Below are positions 43,701 through 51,144 of a DNA stretch of 64,000 nt, piece after piece. The translations under genes were made by a program, and so were the position numbers. The notes beneath the pieces were generated by a model, which was not told the origin of the DNA, did not search any database, and saw only the letters and a program-made list of their open reading frames with translations. The stretch comes from Streptosporangium amethystogenes (GTDB lineage Bacteria > Actinomycetota > Actinomycetes > Streptosporangiales > Streptosporangiaceae), in contig NZ_JOEQ01000032.1 of NCBI RefSeq assembly GCF_000721075.1, positions 31,713-95,712 of the forward strand, in the 5' to 3' direction. Every line of letters starts with the position of its first letter. Position 1 is the stretch's first letter.

Positions 43701-43763
43701 TGGCGGCCACTGCGCCCGACACTGGTGAACGAGGCCGGCACCACCTTCCTGCTCAACCCCTGA
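40704..43763 (+). CDS. tnpA: Tn3-family transposase
   Basis: 1019 aa, full length for the family, from ATG 40704 with GAGGTGG just upstream. The C-terminal DDE_Tnp_Tn3 domain has the catalytic acids in SSDGQRFPIRG, ATDTHGATLVNFGLFD and RQLNKGESLHALRRDL. The N-terminal DUF4158-type domain is present. It makes cointegrates from the 37-bp ends. About 100 bp between the left repeat and the gene hold its promoter. The frame is intact, so the element may be mobile. Confidence 0.95.
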   Translation: MSTRFLSDEQLERLRSFPDIGREELNKYFTLTPREHGFLDAPGRGPEARLGLAVQLCTLPWLGYIPDDLLEIPQAALLRLAGQMAVFPGMLEQYDRVTRKRPQTRSDHLKAVLKYLTWKNPKPGSIQWKELEQFLLDRAMEHDTPSLLFQQAVEHLQAAQVVRPGVVTLMELVTTARAAAGKLTTQKVGHLLTRSMRAGLDGLLLDDPEIGTSRLRWLTTPAVEASVPAIGVSVDKLLYLRGMDAHQLDLSMLPRERRRFLATVARRSTVQGLERRAERRYPILLSLVAQSAVDQLDEVIALFDQAVSARESHAKAKTDEALAERAKRGEARQLLMDVILPMLNDPGIPDEEVGGLLRDQIGLDKLREVASVSWKPLPRDHGRLAALEASYTYLRRFTPRVLSVIDFQGGPGAQDLMTALMILKELNRTHGRKVPAEAPTSFVPARYADYLAKARKAGDDTAFRHYWELCVVLALRDGLRSGDVFVPGSRRYADPGTYLFTPEQWEGKRAEFCQLVRRSATASEAIDQVKEEFHQALEELEETLANAAPNDVGAVRLDEEGRLVIPPLSAEDIPAEAKALREELAGMLPFVPIASLLIELDVRTKFLDCFTHAGGRKINLSVETRRNILAVLIAGATNLGLTRMSEACGVSYDTLAWTQEWYVREETLREANTVLVNHHYQLELAGKFGGGTMSSSDGQRFPIRGKSLTGRDMNIHGGKVLSTYTHVSDQWSTYGTKQIVPTTREANYTLDELLGNETDLPIHEHATDTHGATLVNFGLFDLVGKALTPRIRDLGKITMQRVDNPTATNALYPHAGPLLADRWNEDLIRATWDDMLRMAGSLKFGEATASLVVGKWSAASRQNTLAAAIKEWGRIRRTIHAARYLSDPVYRRKISRQLNKGESLHALRRDLHYAQQGTIVRPHLTDQTEQSWCLTILTNAVITWTTEYYAMGIKELREQGREVPDELLSFIAPGHRENINFFGFIEVDIEGETAKLDDGWRPLRPTLVNEAGTTFLLNP

Positions 43764-44036
43764 CCTGGCGATTGTTATCTTGGGTTCGTGGCCGCTTCTC
43801 GCAGGCCAGCGCGAGATGATCTTTTCTTTCACGTGTGCCACGTTGGCTGATCTTCGCGGTGCTCAAGGTGCCGACGCCAAGAGTGGCACAGGCGTCGCCG
43901 ATGAGATGGCGCAGGGCCCGGCGGCGTTGCATCATCCAGAGGGTTCCAGGCTGTCCCGCAACCAACGGTCCCGCCGACTGTAACGCTTTGCTGCTTTCGG
44001 CCCCGCTCGCGCCGGTTCGGGGGGCACTCTGGAGGC
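43764..44036. other. Gap between tnpA and passenger genes
   Basis: 273 bp without a convincing gene. A minus-strand frame of 70 codons (RRRALRHLIGDACATLGVG, then STAKISQRGTRERKDHLA) is open but unrecognised and may be a fragment. The promoter of the passenger operon is expected here. The last bases before 44037 carry CTGGAGG, a usable ribosome site. Confidence 0.35.
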
Positions 44037-44570
44037 ATGTCGAAGACGACGCCCGAGGCGGGGCGAGCGACGGGTTCGCGGCTGTGGCGCGGCATGGCGA
44101 TCATCGCGTTGGTGGTGCTGGCGGCCTGTCTGGTGGCGGGGCTGCTGTGGTTCTTCGCCGACCCGCTGAACCTGCCCCCGAAACTGCTGGACAGTTTGGA
44201 CCAGCGGGCCAGCGTGATTGGCATGTTCTCCGGCATGCTGCTGGGCGCGGCCGGGCTCGTGGTCGCGGTGCTGGCGTTGCGCGCGCAGGCCCGCGCCGGC
44301 CGCATCCCGGCCGGCATCGCCCCGCCCGAGACGGCAGCAGCCGCGCAGCAGGCTCCGCCGGTGGCGGCCGATGGCCGGCGACCGGTCTCCGCACCCGCCG
44401 ACGCGGGCGACAACGGGGGCGACGAGCGCGCCCCGCAGCCTAGTGACACCGATGAGCCGTCCACCGGCACCGGCAAATACGTGGTGGACCTGCGGCATGC
44501 CCACGCCGTCCAAGTCGGTGAGCACCTCACCCAGCACAACACCTTCCACCCGCCCACCGACCCCGCCTGA
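44037..44570 (+). CDS. Two-helix membrane protein with C-terminal amyloid-like signalling motif (candidate effector)
   Basis: 177 aa. Hydrophobic helices at about 20-40 and 59-82 are followed by a disordered Ala/Pro/Asp-rich linker. The C-terminal motif at 147-165 reads YVVDLRHAHAVQVGEHLTQ. It aligns with YVIDARTATGVQIGEGNTQ near the N-terminus of the next protein; 11 of 19 positions are identical and the V-Q-(V/I)-G core is shared. RHIM/PP-like bacterial amyloid signalling motifs have this core and sit at the C-terminus of effectors and the N-terminus of partner NLR-like proteins, exactly as here. A membrane-disrupting effector is inferred. It lies 34 bp upstream of the partner gene. Confidence 0.7.
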   Translation: MSKTTPEAGRATGSRLWRGMAIIALVVLAACLVAGLLWFFADPLNLPPKLLDSLDQRASVIGMFSGMLLGAAGLVVAVLALRAQARAGRIPAGIAPPETAAAAQQAPPVAADGRRPVSAPADAGDNGGDERAPQPSDTDEPSTGTGKYVVDLRHAHAVQVGEHLTQHNTFHPPTDPA

Positions 44571-44604
44571 CCCGACCTGACCCCCGCAGGACACGAGGCC
44601 CCCG

Positions 44605-47600
44605 ATGGATCCGCAGCCCGCTCCCGGCCCGCCTGCACCTCCTGCCGGGCCGTCCGCAACGCCGACCGCCGAGTCGAATGCTGAGCCGGGCGGGGACGGC
44701 CCGCAGTACGTGATCGACGCGCGTACCGCGACCGGGGTGCAGATCGGCGAGGGCAACACCCAGATCATCTACAGCTACGGCCGTCACACCTGGAGCGACA
44801 CGGCGGGTGTGCCGCCGCTGGTGGACGTGCGCGGCACAGTCGACTCCCCCTACCGCGGACTGAACGCCTTCCAGGAACGCGACGCGGCCTACTTCTTCGG
44901 CCGCGAGCAGGTCACCGGCCGGCTCATGGCCCGCCTGTCCCGCCAGGCGGCGGCCGGCGGCCTGCTGATGGTCTCTGGGGTGTCCGGCGCGGGCAAGTCC
45001 TCCGTGCTGCGCGCCGGGATCCTGCCCCGGTTGCGCGGCAGCGGTCTGGACGGCGCGCCGCACGCGGCCCGCTGGCCCTGCCTGCTGTTCACCCCGACCC
45101 GGACCCCGCTGGAGGAACTGGCGGTCCGGGTCGCGGCCCTGGCCGGGACCGATGCCGGCACGGTCCGGCACGCCCTGGCCCAGGATCCGGAAGGGTTCGC
45201 CCTGACCGCCCGCCAGGCCGCCCTGCACGCCGGCGCCGCACCACCAATCCCCCCACCACCAACCCCGCCGGTGCCACACCCGCCGACATCAGAACCGGAC
45301 GGGCAGGAGCCGGCAATCCCAGAACCGGATGGGCAGCGGCGGCTGGTCCTGCTCATCGACCAGTTCGAGCAGTTGTTCACCCAGTGCGCCGACGACGGCC
45401 AGCGCGCCGCGTTCATCACCGCGCTGCACGCCGCCGCCACCGTCGGGCACGGCCCCGACCAAGCACCGGCGGCGCTGGTGGTGCTGGTGGTCCGGGCCGA
45501 CTTCGAGGCCCGCTGCGCCGACTACCCGCCCCTGGCCCAGGCGGTCCAGGACCGTCACCTGCTCACCGGAATGACCGAGCGGCAACTGCGCCTGGCCATC
45601 ACCGAACCGGCCCGCCGGGCCGGCTCGGAGGTGGAGGACGACCTGGTCCAGACGCTGCTGCGGGAGATCCACACCCGCCAGCCCGCAGCACCCGGCCCGC
45701 CCTCCACCGCGGCGGCCGGCGGCGCCGGGACGCTGCCGCTGCTGTCCCACGCGCTGGACCAGGCCTGGCGCCACCGCACCGGCCAGCTGCTGACCCTGGC
45801 CGACTACGAGCGCACCGGCGGCATCGAAGGCGCGGTCGCCGACAGCGCGCAACGCGTCTACAACCGGCTCACCCCCGCCCAGCAGGACCTCACCCGGCAG
45901 ATCTTCCTGCGCCTGACCACCACCGGCAGCGACGGCATCGACACCGCCGATCGCGTCCCCCGCGCCGCCCTGACCTACGGCCGAACCCCTGCCCAGGTAG
46001 GCGAGGTGGAGGCGGTGCTGGAGGCGTTCGCCGCCGAACGCCTGCTCACCCTGGCCGCCGACACTGTGGAGATTAGCCACGAGGTACTGCTGCGCGCCTG
46101 GCCCTTGCTCGGCGAGGAATGGCTGGCCCAAACCCACGCCGACCGCCTGATCCACACCCGGCTGCGCGCCGCCGCCGCCGAATGGGCCCCCAGCCGCGAC
46201 CCGTCCTACCTGTACACCGGCAGCCTGCTGGAAACCGCCGTGGCCCGCCTCGCCGACCCCGCCTTCCCTCTGCCCCTCACCTCCGCCGAACGCGACTTCC
46301 TGGCCGCCGGCACCCATGCCGAGCAGCGCCGGACCCGCCGCCGCCGCGCCAGCACCACCGTCTTGGTGGTGCTGGTCGCGCTCCTGGCCACCGCCACGAT
46401 CTTCGTCCAGCGCAGCCGGCAAGACGCCGTGCGCGAACGCGATACCTCCATCGTCGCCCTGCTCAGCAGCCAGAGCGAAAACACGGACGACAGCGACCCT
46501 GTCCTGGCCAAACGGCTGAGCATGGCCGCCAGCAGCATCAGCGACTCGTATAGCGAGGACAGCCCCACCGCGCAACAGGTCGACTACAGCCTCAAGGCCG
46601 CAGCCATCCGCCCCGGAATCGCCACTCTTGTCGGCCACCAGGGCGGGGTCTCCTCGGTGGCGTTCAGCCCGGACGGCCGCACCCTGGCCAGCGGCGGCGG
46701 CAACGACGGGACCCAGGAAAGAGCCCAGCTCCCCGGCCACCAGGACGGGGTCTACTCGGTGGCGTTCAGCCCGGACGGCCGCACCCTGGCCAGCGGCGGC
46801 GGCGACGGGACGGTACGGCTGTGGAACACAGCCAACCACCGGAAAATAGCCACGCTCCCCGGCCACCAGAGCTGGGTCTACTCGGTGGCATTCACGCGAG
46901 ACGGCCGCACACTGGCCAGCAGCGACGGGACGGTGCGGCTGTGGGACGTGACCAGCCACCAGGAAAGAGCCCAGCTCCCCAGCCACCAGGGCGGGGTCTC
47001 CGAGGTGGCGTTCGCACCGGATGGCCGCACCCTGGCCAGCGGCGGCGGCGACGGGACGGTACGGCTGTGGGACGTGACCAGCCACCAGGAAAGAGCCCAG
47101 CTCCCCGGCCACCAGACTCCGGTCAACTCGGTGGCGTTCAGCCCGGACGGCCGCACCCTGGCCAGCGGTGGCAACGACGGGACGGTACGGCTGTGGAACA
47201 CAGCCAACCACCGAGAAACAGCCCAGCTCCCCAGCCACCAGACCCCGGTCAACTCGGTGGCGTTCACGCCGGACGGCCGCACCCTGGCCAGCGGCGACGG
47301 CGACGGGACGGTACGGCTGTGGAACACAGCCAACCACCGAGAAACAGCCCAGCTCCCCAGCCACCAGGGCGGGGTCTCCTCGGTGGCGTTCACGCGGGAC
47401 GGCCGTACCCTGGCCAGCGGCAGCTACTACCGGACGGTGCGGTTGTGGGACACGGCCAACCACCGGGAAACAGCCCAGCTCCCCGGCCACCAGGGCGGGG
47501 TCTCCTCAGTGGCGTTCGCACCGGATGGCCGCACCCTGGCCAGCGGCGGCGGTAAAGACGGGACGGTGCGGCTGTGGGACACGGCCAACCACCGAGAAAG

Positions 47601-48234
47601 AGCCACGCTCACCGGCCACTGGGAAATGGCCCAGTTCCCCGGCCCCCGGGGCGGGGTCTCCTCGGTGGCGTTCGCACCGGATGGCCGCACCCTGGCCAGC
47701 GGCGGCGGCGACGGGACGGTGCGGCTGTGGGACACGGCCAATGGCCGGGAAACAGCCCAGCTCCCCGGCCACACGGGCTGGGTCTACTCGGTGGCGTTCA
47801 GCCCGGACGGCCGCACCCTGGCCAGCGGCGGCGACGACGGGACGGTGCGGCTGTGGGACACGGCCAACCACCGAGAAAGAGCCACGCTCACCGGCCACCA
47901 GAGCCCGGTCAAGTCGGTGGCGTTCACGCCGGACGGCCGCACCCTGGCCAGCGGCGGCGGCGACGGGACGGTGCGGCTGTGGGACACGGCCAGCGGCCGG
48001 AAAATAGCCCAGCTCACCGGCCACCAGGACGGGATCTCCTCAGTGACGTTCGCACCGGACGGCCGCACCCTGGCCAGCGGCGGCGACAAAGACGGGACGG
48101 TGCGGCTGTGGAACGTGAGTTATCTCGTCAATACCATGTCGTTTCTGTGTTCTCAGGTGGGGCGCTCCTTTACTCCGGAGGAATGGAAGCGGTACGTGCC
48201 GGAAGGCCCGGCGTACCGAAACAGTTGCCCCTGA
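44605..48234 (+). CDS. STAND NTPase with N-terminal amyloid-like motif and 12 WD40 repeats
   Basis: 1209 aa. Residues 1-34 are a disordered Pro/Ala leader, and the amyloid-like motif is at 35-53. An nSTAND1-type NTPase begins SPYRGLNAFQ (81), with Walker A GVSGAGKSS (125-133) and Walker B LVLLIDQFEQLF (about 248-259). A single hydrophobic helix lies near 583-601. From about 672 to 1171 there are 12 WD40 repeats of roughly 42 aa, nearly identical, followed by the family tail SFTPEEWKRYVPEGPAYR. By analogy with NLR-like proteins the WD40 part would sense a ligand, the NTPase would oligomerise, and the motif would template the partner's motif. The trigger is unknown. Confidence 0.88.
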   Translation: MDPQPAPGPPAPPAGPSATPTAESNAEPGGDGPQYVIDARTATGVQIGEGNTQIIYSYGRHTWSDTAGVPPLVDVRGTVDSPYRGLNAFQERDAAYFFGREQVTGRLMARLSRQAAAGGLLMVSGVSGAGKSSVLRAGILPRLRGSGLDGAPHAARWPCLLFTPTRTPLEELAVRVAALAGTDAGTVRHALAQDPEGFALTARQAALHAGAAPPIPPPPTPPVPHPPTSEPDGQEPAIPEPDGQRRLVLLIDQFEQLFTQCADDGQRAAFITALHAAATVGHGPDQAPAALVVLVVRADFEARCADYPPLAQAVQDRHLLTGMTERQLRLAITEPARRAGSEVEDDLVQTLLREIHTRQPAAPGPPSTAAAGGAGTLPLLSHALDQAWRHRTGQLLTLADYERTGGIEGAVADSAQRVYNRLTPAQQDLTRQIFLRLTTTGSDGIDTADRVPRAALTYGRTPAQVGEVEAVLEAFAAERLLTLAADTVEISHEVLLRAWPLLGEEWLAQTHADRLIHTRLRAAAAEWAPSRDPSYLYTGSLLETAVARLADPAFPLPLTSAERDFLAAGTHAEQRRTRRRRASTTVLVVLVALLATATIFVQRSRQDAVRERDTSIVALLSSQSENTDDSDPVLAKRLSMAASSISDSYSEDSPTAQQVDYSLKAAAIRPGIATLVGHQGGVSSVAFSPDGRTLASGGGNDGTQERAQLPGHQDGVYSVAFSPDGRTLASGGGDGTVRLWNTANHRKIATLPGHQSWVYSVAFTRDGRTLASSDGTVRLWDVTSHQERAQLPSHQGGVSEVAFAPDGRTLASGGGDGTVRLWDVTSHQERAQLPGHQTPVNSVAFSPDGRTLASGGNDGTVRLWNTANHRETAQLPSHQTPVNSVAFTPDGRTLASGDGDGTVRLWNTANHRETAQLPSHQGGVSSVAFTRDGRTLASGSYYRTVRLWDTANHRETAQLPGHQGGVSSVAFAPDGRTLASGGGKDGTVRLWDTANHRERATLTGHWEMAQFPGPRGGVSSVAFAPDGRTLASGGGDGTVRLWDTANGRETAQLPGHTGWVYSVAFSPDGRTLASGGDDGTVRLWDTANHRERATLTGHQSPVKSVAFTPDGRTLASGGGDGTVRLWDTASGRKIAQLTGHQDGISSVTFAPDGRTLASGGDKDGTVRLWNVSYLVNTMSFLCSQVGRSFTPEEWKRYVPEGPAYRNSCP
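46615..48117 (+). repeat. Tandem WD40-encoding repeats, unit about 126 bp
   Basis: Twelve units share VAFxxDGRTLASGG..DGTVRLW almost word for word, and long runs of identical codons show recent duplication or gene conversion. Unit 1 lost its VRLW segment, unit 3 is shortened (LASSDG), and an extra partial piece (WEMAQFPGPRG) lies between units 8 and 9. Variation is concentrated between the conserved His and Val (GG, DG, SW, TP, SP, GW) and just after VAF. Confidence 0.9.
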
Positions 48235-48333
48235 CCGGGCATGCGCCCGGAGCCGCTCATCCAGCGTGAGTGCCCCGAAGCCCCTCAACCGGAGCATCAG
48301 CTGACCCAGCCACGCACGTCGCTGCGAACTGCA

Positions 48334-48627
48334 TCACCTACCTGATCGCGCATCACAACGCGCCCCCTGCCCAGAGCGTTGCAGCGGGGTGCTGGACCTT
48401 TGGTAGAGGTCAATCGCCACACGGAACTCATCCGAACACCGGACCGTGCGCAGGCACGCCTGCTCAGGCCGCCTGGCCGCAATACCCGCGTTTCGCCCGA
48501 CGTCCTCACCCGCCGGCAAGCCCGATCGGGTGGCCGCCTCCCACACCCGTACCGTCCTGTCCCAACCGGTGCCGGCCGAGAATCGCCGATACCGGGCAAC
48601 CCTCATGCTCACTTCCGGCGCCGCCAC
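48334..48627 (-). pseudogene. Minus-strand WD40 remnant
   Basis: Within the 532-bp gap after the STAND gene, a minus-strand frame contains FSAGTGWDRTVRVWEAATRSGLPAG, readable as a degraded WD40 blade (compare LASGS.DRTVRVWDAATGRELA). The rest shows no similarity. It suggests an older WD40 gene was lost from this element or was brought in separately. Confidence 0.4.
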
Positions 48628-48631
48628 TTGG

Positions 48632-48664
48632 ATGTACGTGATAATGGCCTATTATCACGTACAT
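48632..48664. repeat. Perfect 14-bp-arm palindrome, candidate resolution core site
   Basis: ATGTACGTGATAAT and ATTATCACGTACAT flank a 5-bp centre (GGCCT), 102 bp before the recombinase gene. Two inverted recombinase-binding arms around a short crossover region are the form of core sites used by tyrosine recombinases that resolve Tn3-family cointegrates. Function here is inferred. Confidence 0.65.
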
Positions 48665-48766
48665 GAGCGTTGAACAATCTTCGCCGGGCTGGGGATCCGC
48701 CCTCGCGGCCGGTGCGCGACTCGGGCACGTTATCCGGTACATCGCTCCCGTGTCGGGCGGCGAGCG

Positions 48767-49726
48767 GTGAGCGCGGCCAACGCGAAGGTCACCGCGCTAC
48801 GCGGCACCGCGATCAACCTCGGCGACGCGGCCGACGAATTCCTGTCCACCCACCGGGTCGCCAACGACAACACCCGCCGCGCCTACGCCTCGGCCATCGA
48901 CCGGATCATCGCCGCGGTCGGCGGCCGCGAGCGGCTCCTGGCCGACGTCGCCGACACCGAGATCGGCAATGCTCTCACCATCTTGTGGGGCGGATGCGCG
49001 CCGGCCACCTGGAACCGCAACCGCGCCGCCGTCTCCTCCTGGCTCACCTGGTGCGCCACCAAGAAGAGATGGGCGGCGCCGTCGGTCCCCGCCGACGTCG
49101 AACGTCGCCGCGAGAGCGTCGACCACACCAAGGCCGTCGCCAAGACCAAGCTGGAACGGCTGCTGTCCCGGCGCGACCTCCCGCTGCGGGACAAGACGCT
49201 CTACCGGATGCTGTACGAGACCGCCGCCCGCGCCTTCGAAGTCCTCTCGTTGAACGTCGAGGACCTGGACCTGGAGAACCGGCGCGCGCCGCTGCGGTCC
49301 AAGGGCGGCGACATTGAGTGGGTGTACTGGGACGCCGGCACCGCCCGCCTCCTACCCCGCCTGCTCCGACTGCCCAACGGCCACCCCGACGGGCTTGTCC
49401 GAACGCGCGGCCCGCTGTTCCTCGCCGACCGACGCCCTGTCCCCGCCCGGCGTCCCAGCCCCGAGCACATCTGCCCCCACACCGAACGACCCCGTTTGGG
49501 CTACGACCGGGTGCGCGTGCTCATGGAGCGGCATCTCGGCCTCGACCCGCACCAGCTGCGCCATTCGGCCGCCACCCACCTGGGCGAACAGAAAGTGCCG
49601 CTCCAACTCATCATGGCCAAGACCCGCCACAAGAACCCCCGCACCGCCATGCGCTACACCCGCCCCGGCGGCGAGGCCGTGGCCGAGATCACCAGCATCC
49701 TCGCCCCGCCACGCCGAACCCACTAA
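48767..49726 (+). CDS. Tyrosine recombinase of the transposon (probable cointegrate resolvase)
   Basis: 319 aa with an N-terminal core-binding domain (EFLSTHRVANDNTRRAYASA) and a C-terminal catalytic domain: Arg in YETAARAFEVLSL, HQLRHSAATHL, and RHKNPRTAMRYTRP with the nucleophilic Tyr. Some Tn3-family elements (Tn4430 type) use a tyrosine recombinase instead of a serine resolvase. Its position next to the right end and to a perfect palindrome fits that role. GTG 48767 is the chosen start. Confidence 0.85.
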   Translation: MSAANAKVTALRGTAINLGDAADEFLSTHRVANDNTRRAYASAIDRIIAAVGGRERLLADVADTEIGNALTILWGGCAPATWNRNRAAVSSWLTWCATKKRWAAPSVPADVERRRESVDHTKAVAKTKLERLLSRRDLPLRDKTLYRMLYETAARAFEVLSLNVEDLDLENRRAPLRSKGGDIEWVYWDAGTARLLPRLLRLPNGHPDGLVRTRGPLFLADRRPVPARRPSPEHICPHTERPRLGYDRVRVLMERHLGLDPHQLRHSAATHLGEQKVPLQLIMAKTRHKNPRTAMRYTRPGGEAVAEITSILAPPRRTH

Positions 49727-49742
49727 CCGCAGGTCAGATCCA

Positions 49743-49779
49743 TATCCGTTGGATTTTCGCTGTTCGCTACGGGGACCCC
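49743..49779 (-). repeat. Right terminal inverted repeat of the transposon
   Basis: 37 bp, the inverse of 40567-40603 with one mismatch, immediately followed by the second GTCCA target copy at 49780-49784. Confidence 0.95.
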
Positions 49780-49876
49780 GTCCACTGCGGCGGCCACTGC
49801 GGTTGGAAGGCTCCAGTCGGTTGACGCACCCAGAACGGGCGCACATCCGTCTGGTGTCGGAGGTGTCGCTGCTCAT
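49780..49876 (-). pseudogene. Zinc-finger/coiled-coil protein, 5' part (split by transposon)
   Basis: From ATG 49876 (in-frame GTG at 49888 and 49924 are alternatives) the frame gives about 32 residues with CARSGC, the first half of a small zinc finger, and ends at the transposon boundary. Joined to 40561-39549 the codons run AGT-GGA-CGG-CCG-GCC without interruption, giving a complete CxxxxC...YCxxxC finger before the coiled coil. About 200 bp upstream, to the palindrome at 50010, hold no gene; they probably contain divergent promoters. Confidence 0.8.
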
Positions 49877-50009
49877 GTCGAGGTTCACGGGGTGCTCGGG
49901 CGCGCCGGAAGGGTCATCGATCACTCGATGAGATTAGCAGCGTACCGTTTGCGAACGATTGGCTTTCGTACGCGAAAAAATGAAAATCTAAGGACGGCGC
50001 GAGTTCAGG

Positions 50010-50043
50010 CTGACCCGCGATAACCTCGCTTATCGCGGGTCAG
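50010..50043. repeat. Perfect 14-bp-arm palindrome before second recombinase
   Basis: CTGACCCGCGATAA and TTATCGCGGGTCAG around a 6-bp centre, 36 bp before the recombinase start. It has the same architecture as the palindrome at 48632 but a different sequence, so each recombinase appears to have its own core site. A transcription operator is the alternative. Confidence 0.6.
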
Positions 50044-50079
50044 AGCGGCCCCCGCAACGAGGCCTCCGGAGGCTGCCGA

Positions 50080-51144
50080 GTGACACATAACGGGCAGCAC
50101 GAGGAGCCGCTCGCCGGGCGAATCGTCCGAGTGGGGGAGCAGGGCGCGGGGAGCGCGATCACGACCGCCGGTGCGAGGCGGCACACCGCGGCGGACTACG
50201 CGCTCAGCGACCAGGCCCGGGCCCGCATCGCCGACGGCGTACCTCCCAACACCCGGCGCGCGTATGAACGCCAATGGGCCGTTTTCTCCACCTGGTGCAT
50301 CGAGCACGGCCGGGTCGAGTTGCCCGCCACCGGCAACACGCTGGCCGAATACGTCGAGACACTATGCGGGGCCGATCGGGCTCCGGCCAGCATCGAGCAG
50401 GCCATCGCCTGCGTGCGCACCATGCACCGCCTGGCCGGCCACCCCAACCAGCCCGCCACCGACGCCGCCCGCCTGGCGCTGCGCGCCTACAAACGCGCCC
50501 GCGCCGAGGCCGGCACCCGTGGCCAGCGCGAAGCCCCACCGGTTGGCATCGACGCGCTGCGCGCCATGGTCAGCGCCTGCGACCTGAACACCCGGATCGG
50601 CCTGCGCGACCGGCTGCTGCTGGTGCTGGGCCTGGCCCTGATGGGCCGCCGCTCCGAAATCGTCGCGCTGAACTGCGACGACGTCCGCGAAGTCCACGAC
50701 GGACTGGAGGTCACCATCCGCACCTCCAAAACCGACAAGGACAGCCGCGGCGAGACCATCGCCATCCCACGCGGCAGCCACCCGCTGACCGACCCGGTGG
50801 CCGTCTGGAGAGACTGGACCGCCGTGCTCGCCGAGGCGGGGGAGACCTCCGAGCGGCTGCTGCGCCGCGTCGACCGCCACGGCAACCTCGGCCCCCGGCT
50901 GGGCGCCGACGCCGTCAACGTCATTGTCCGCGACCTCGCCGTCCGCGCCGCCGTCCCCGGCGCGGAGACCTTCACCGCACACAGCCTGCGGGCCGGCGGC
51001 GCCACCGTCGCCTACGCCGCCGGCGTCCCCATCTCCGTCATCGCCAAGCACGGCCGCTGGGCCCCCGCCTCCCCGGTCGTCCTGCGCTATATCCGCGCCG
51101 TCGACCGCTGGCGTGACAACGCCATGCGAGGCGTCGGCCTGTAA
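50080..51144 (+). CDS. Tyrosine recombinase/integrase
   Basis: 354 aa. The N-terminal SAM-like core-binding domain (PPNTRRAYERQWAVFSTWC) is followed by the catalytic Arg in LMGRRSEIVALN, HSLRAGGATVAYAAG, and HGRWAPASPVVLRYIR with the Tyr. It is more distant from the transposon's own recombinase than from the remnant at 39372. Its position beside the split zinc-finger/coiled-coil gene suggests the two belonged to an older element. Confidence 0.87.
   Translation: MTHNGQHEEPLAGRIVRVGEQGAGSAITTAGARRHTAADYALSDQARARIADGVPPNTRRAYERQWAVFSTWCIEHGRVELPATGNTLAEYVETLCGADRAPASIEQAIACVRTMHRLAGHPNQPATDAARLALRAYKRARAEAGTRGQREAPPVGIDALRAMVSACDLNTRIGLRDRLLLVLGLALMGRRSEIVALNCDDVREVHDGLEVTIRTSKTDKDSRGETIAIPRGSHPLTDPVAVWRDWTAVLAEAGETSERLLRRVDRHGNLGPRLGADAVNVIVRDLAVRAAVPGAETFTAHSLRAGGATVAYAAGVPISVIAKHGRWAPASPVVLRYIRAVDRWRDNAMRGVGL

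Larger units (their letters stand above)
40567..49779 (+). mobile_element. Complete Tn3-family transposon (9213 bp) carrying an amyloid-motif/STAND gene pair
   Basis: The ends are 37-bp inverted repeats (40567-40603 and 49743-49779) that match at 36 of 37 positions and begin GGGGTCCCCG, as Tn3-family ends commonly do. The flanks are a perfect 5-bp direct repeat GTCCA (40562-40566 and 49780-49784). Inside are tnpA, a membrane protein gene, a STAND-WD40 gene, a perfect palindrome and a tyrosine recombinase gene ending 16 bp from the right repeat. The element sits inside a zinc-finger/coiled-coil gene. Confidence 0.95.

Noticed and set aside
43753..43965. 70-codon minus-strand frame after tnpA
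   Set aside because: Sensible-looking but without start context, partner or recognised family; kept only as a note in the gap entry.
45289..47490. 733-codon minus-strand open frame with internal repeats
   Set aside because: The repeats are the antisense of the WD40 units; the sense frame has clear NTPase and WD40 motifs.
46615..48117. Repeat array considered as a CRISPR
   Set aside because: The roughly 126-bp units are contiguous coding repeats in one frame without spacers.
48334..48627. Minus-strand frame considered as an antitoxin-like small gene
   Set aside because: The only interpretable part is a WD40 blade remnant and no toxin partner is present.
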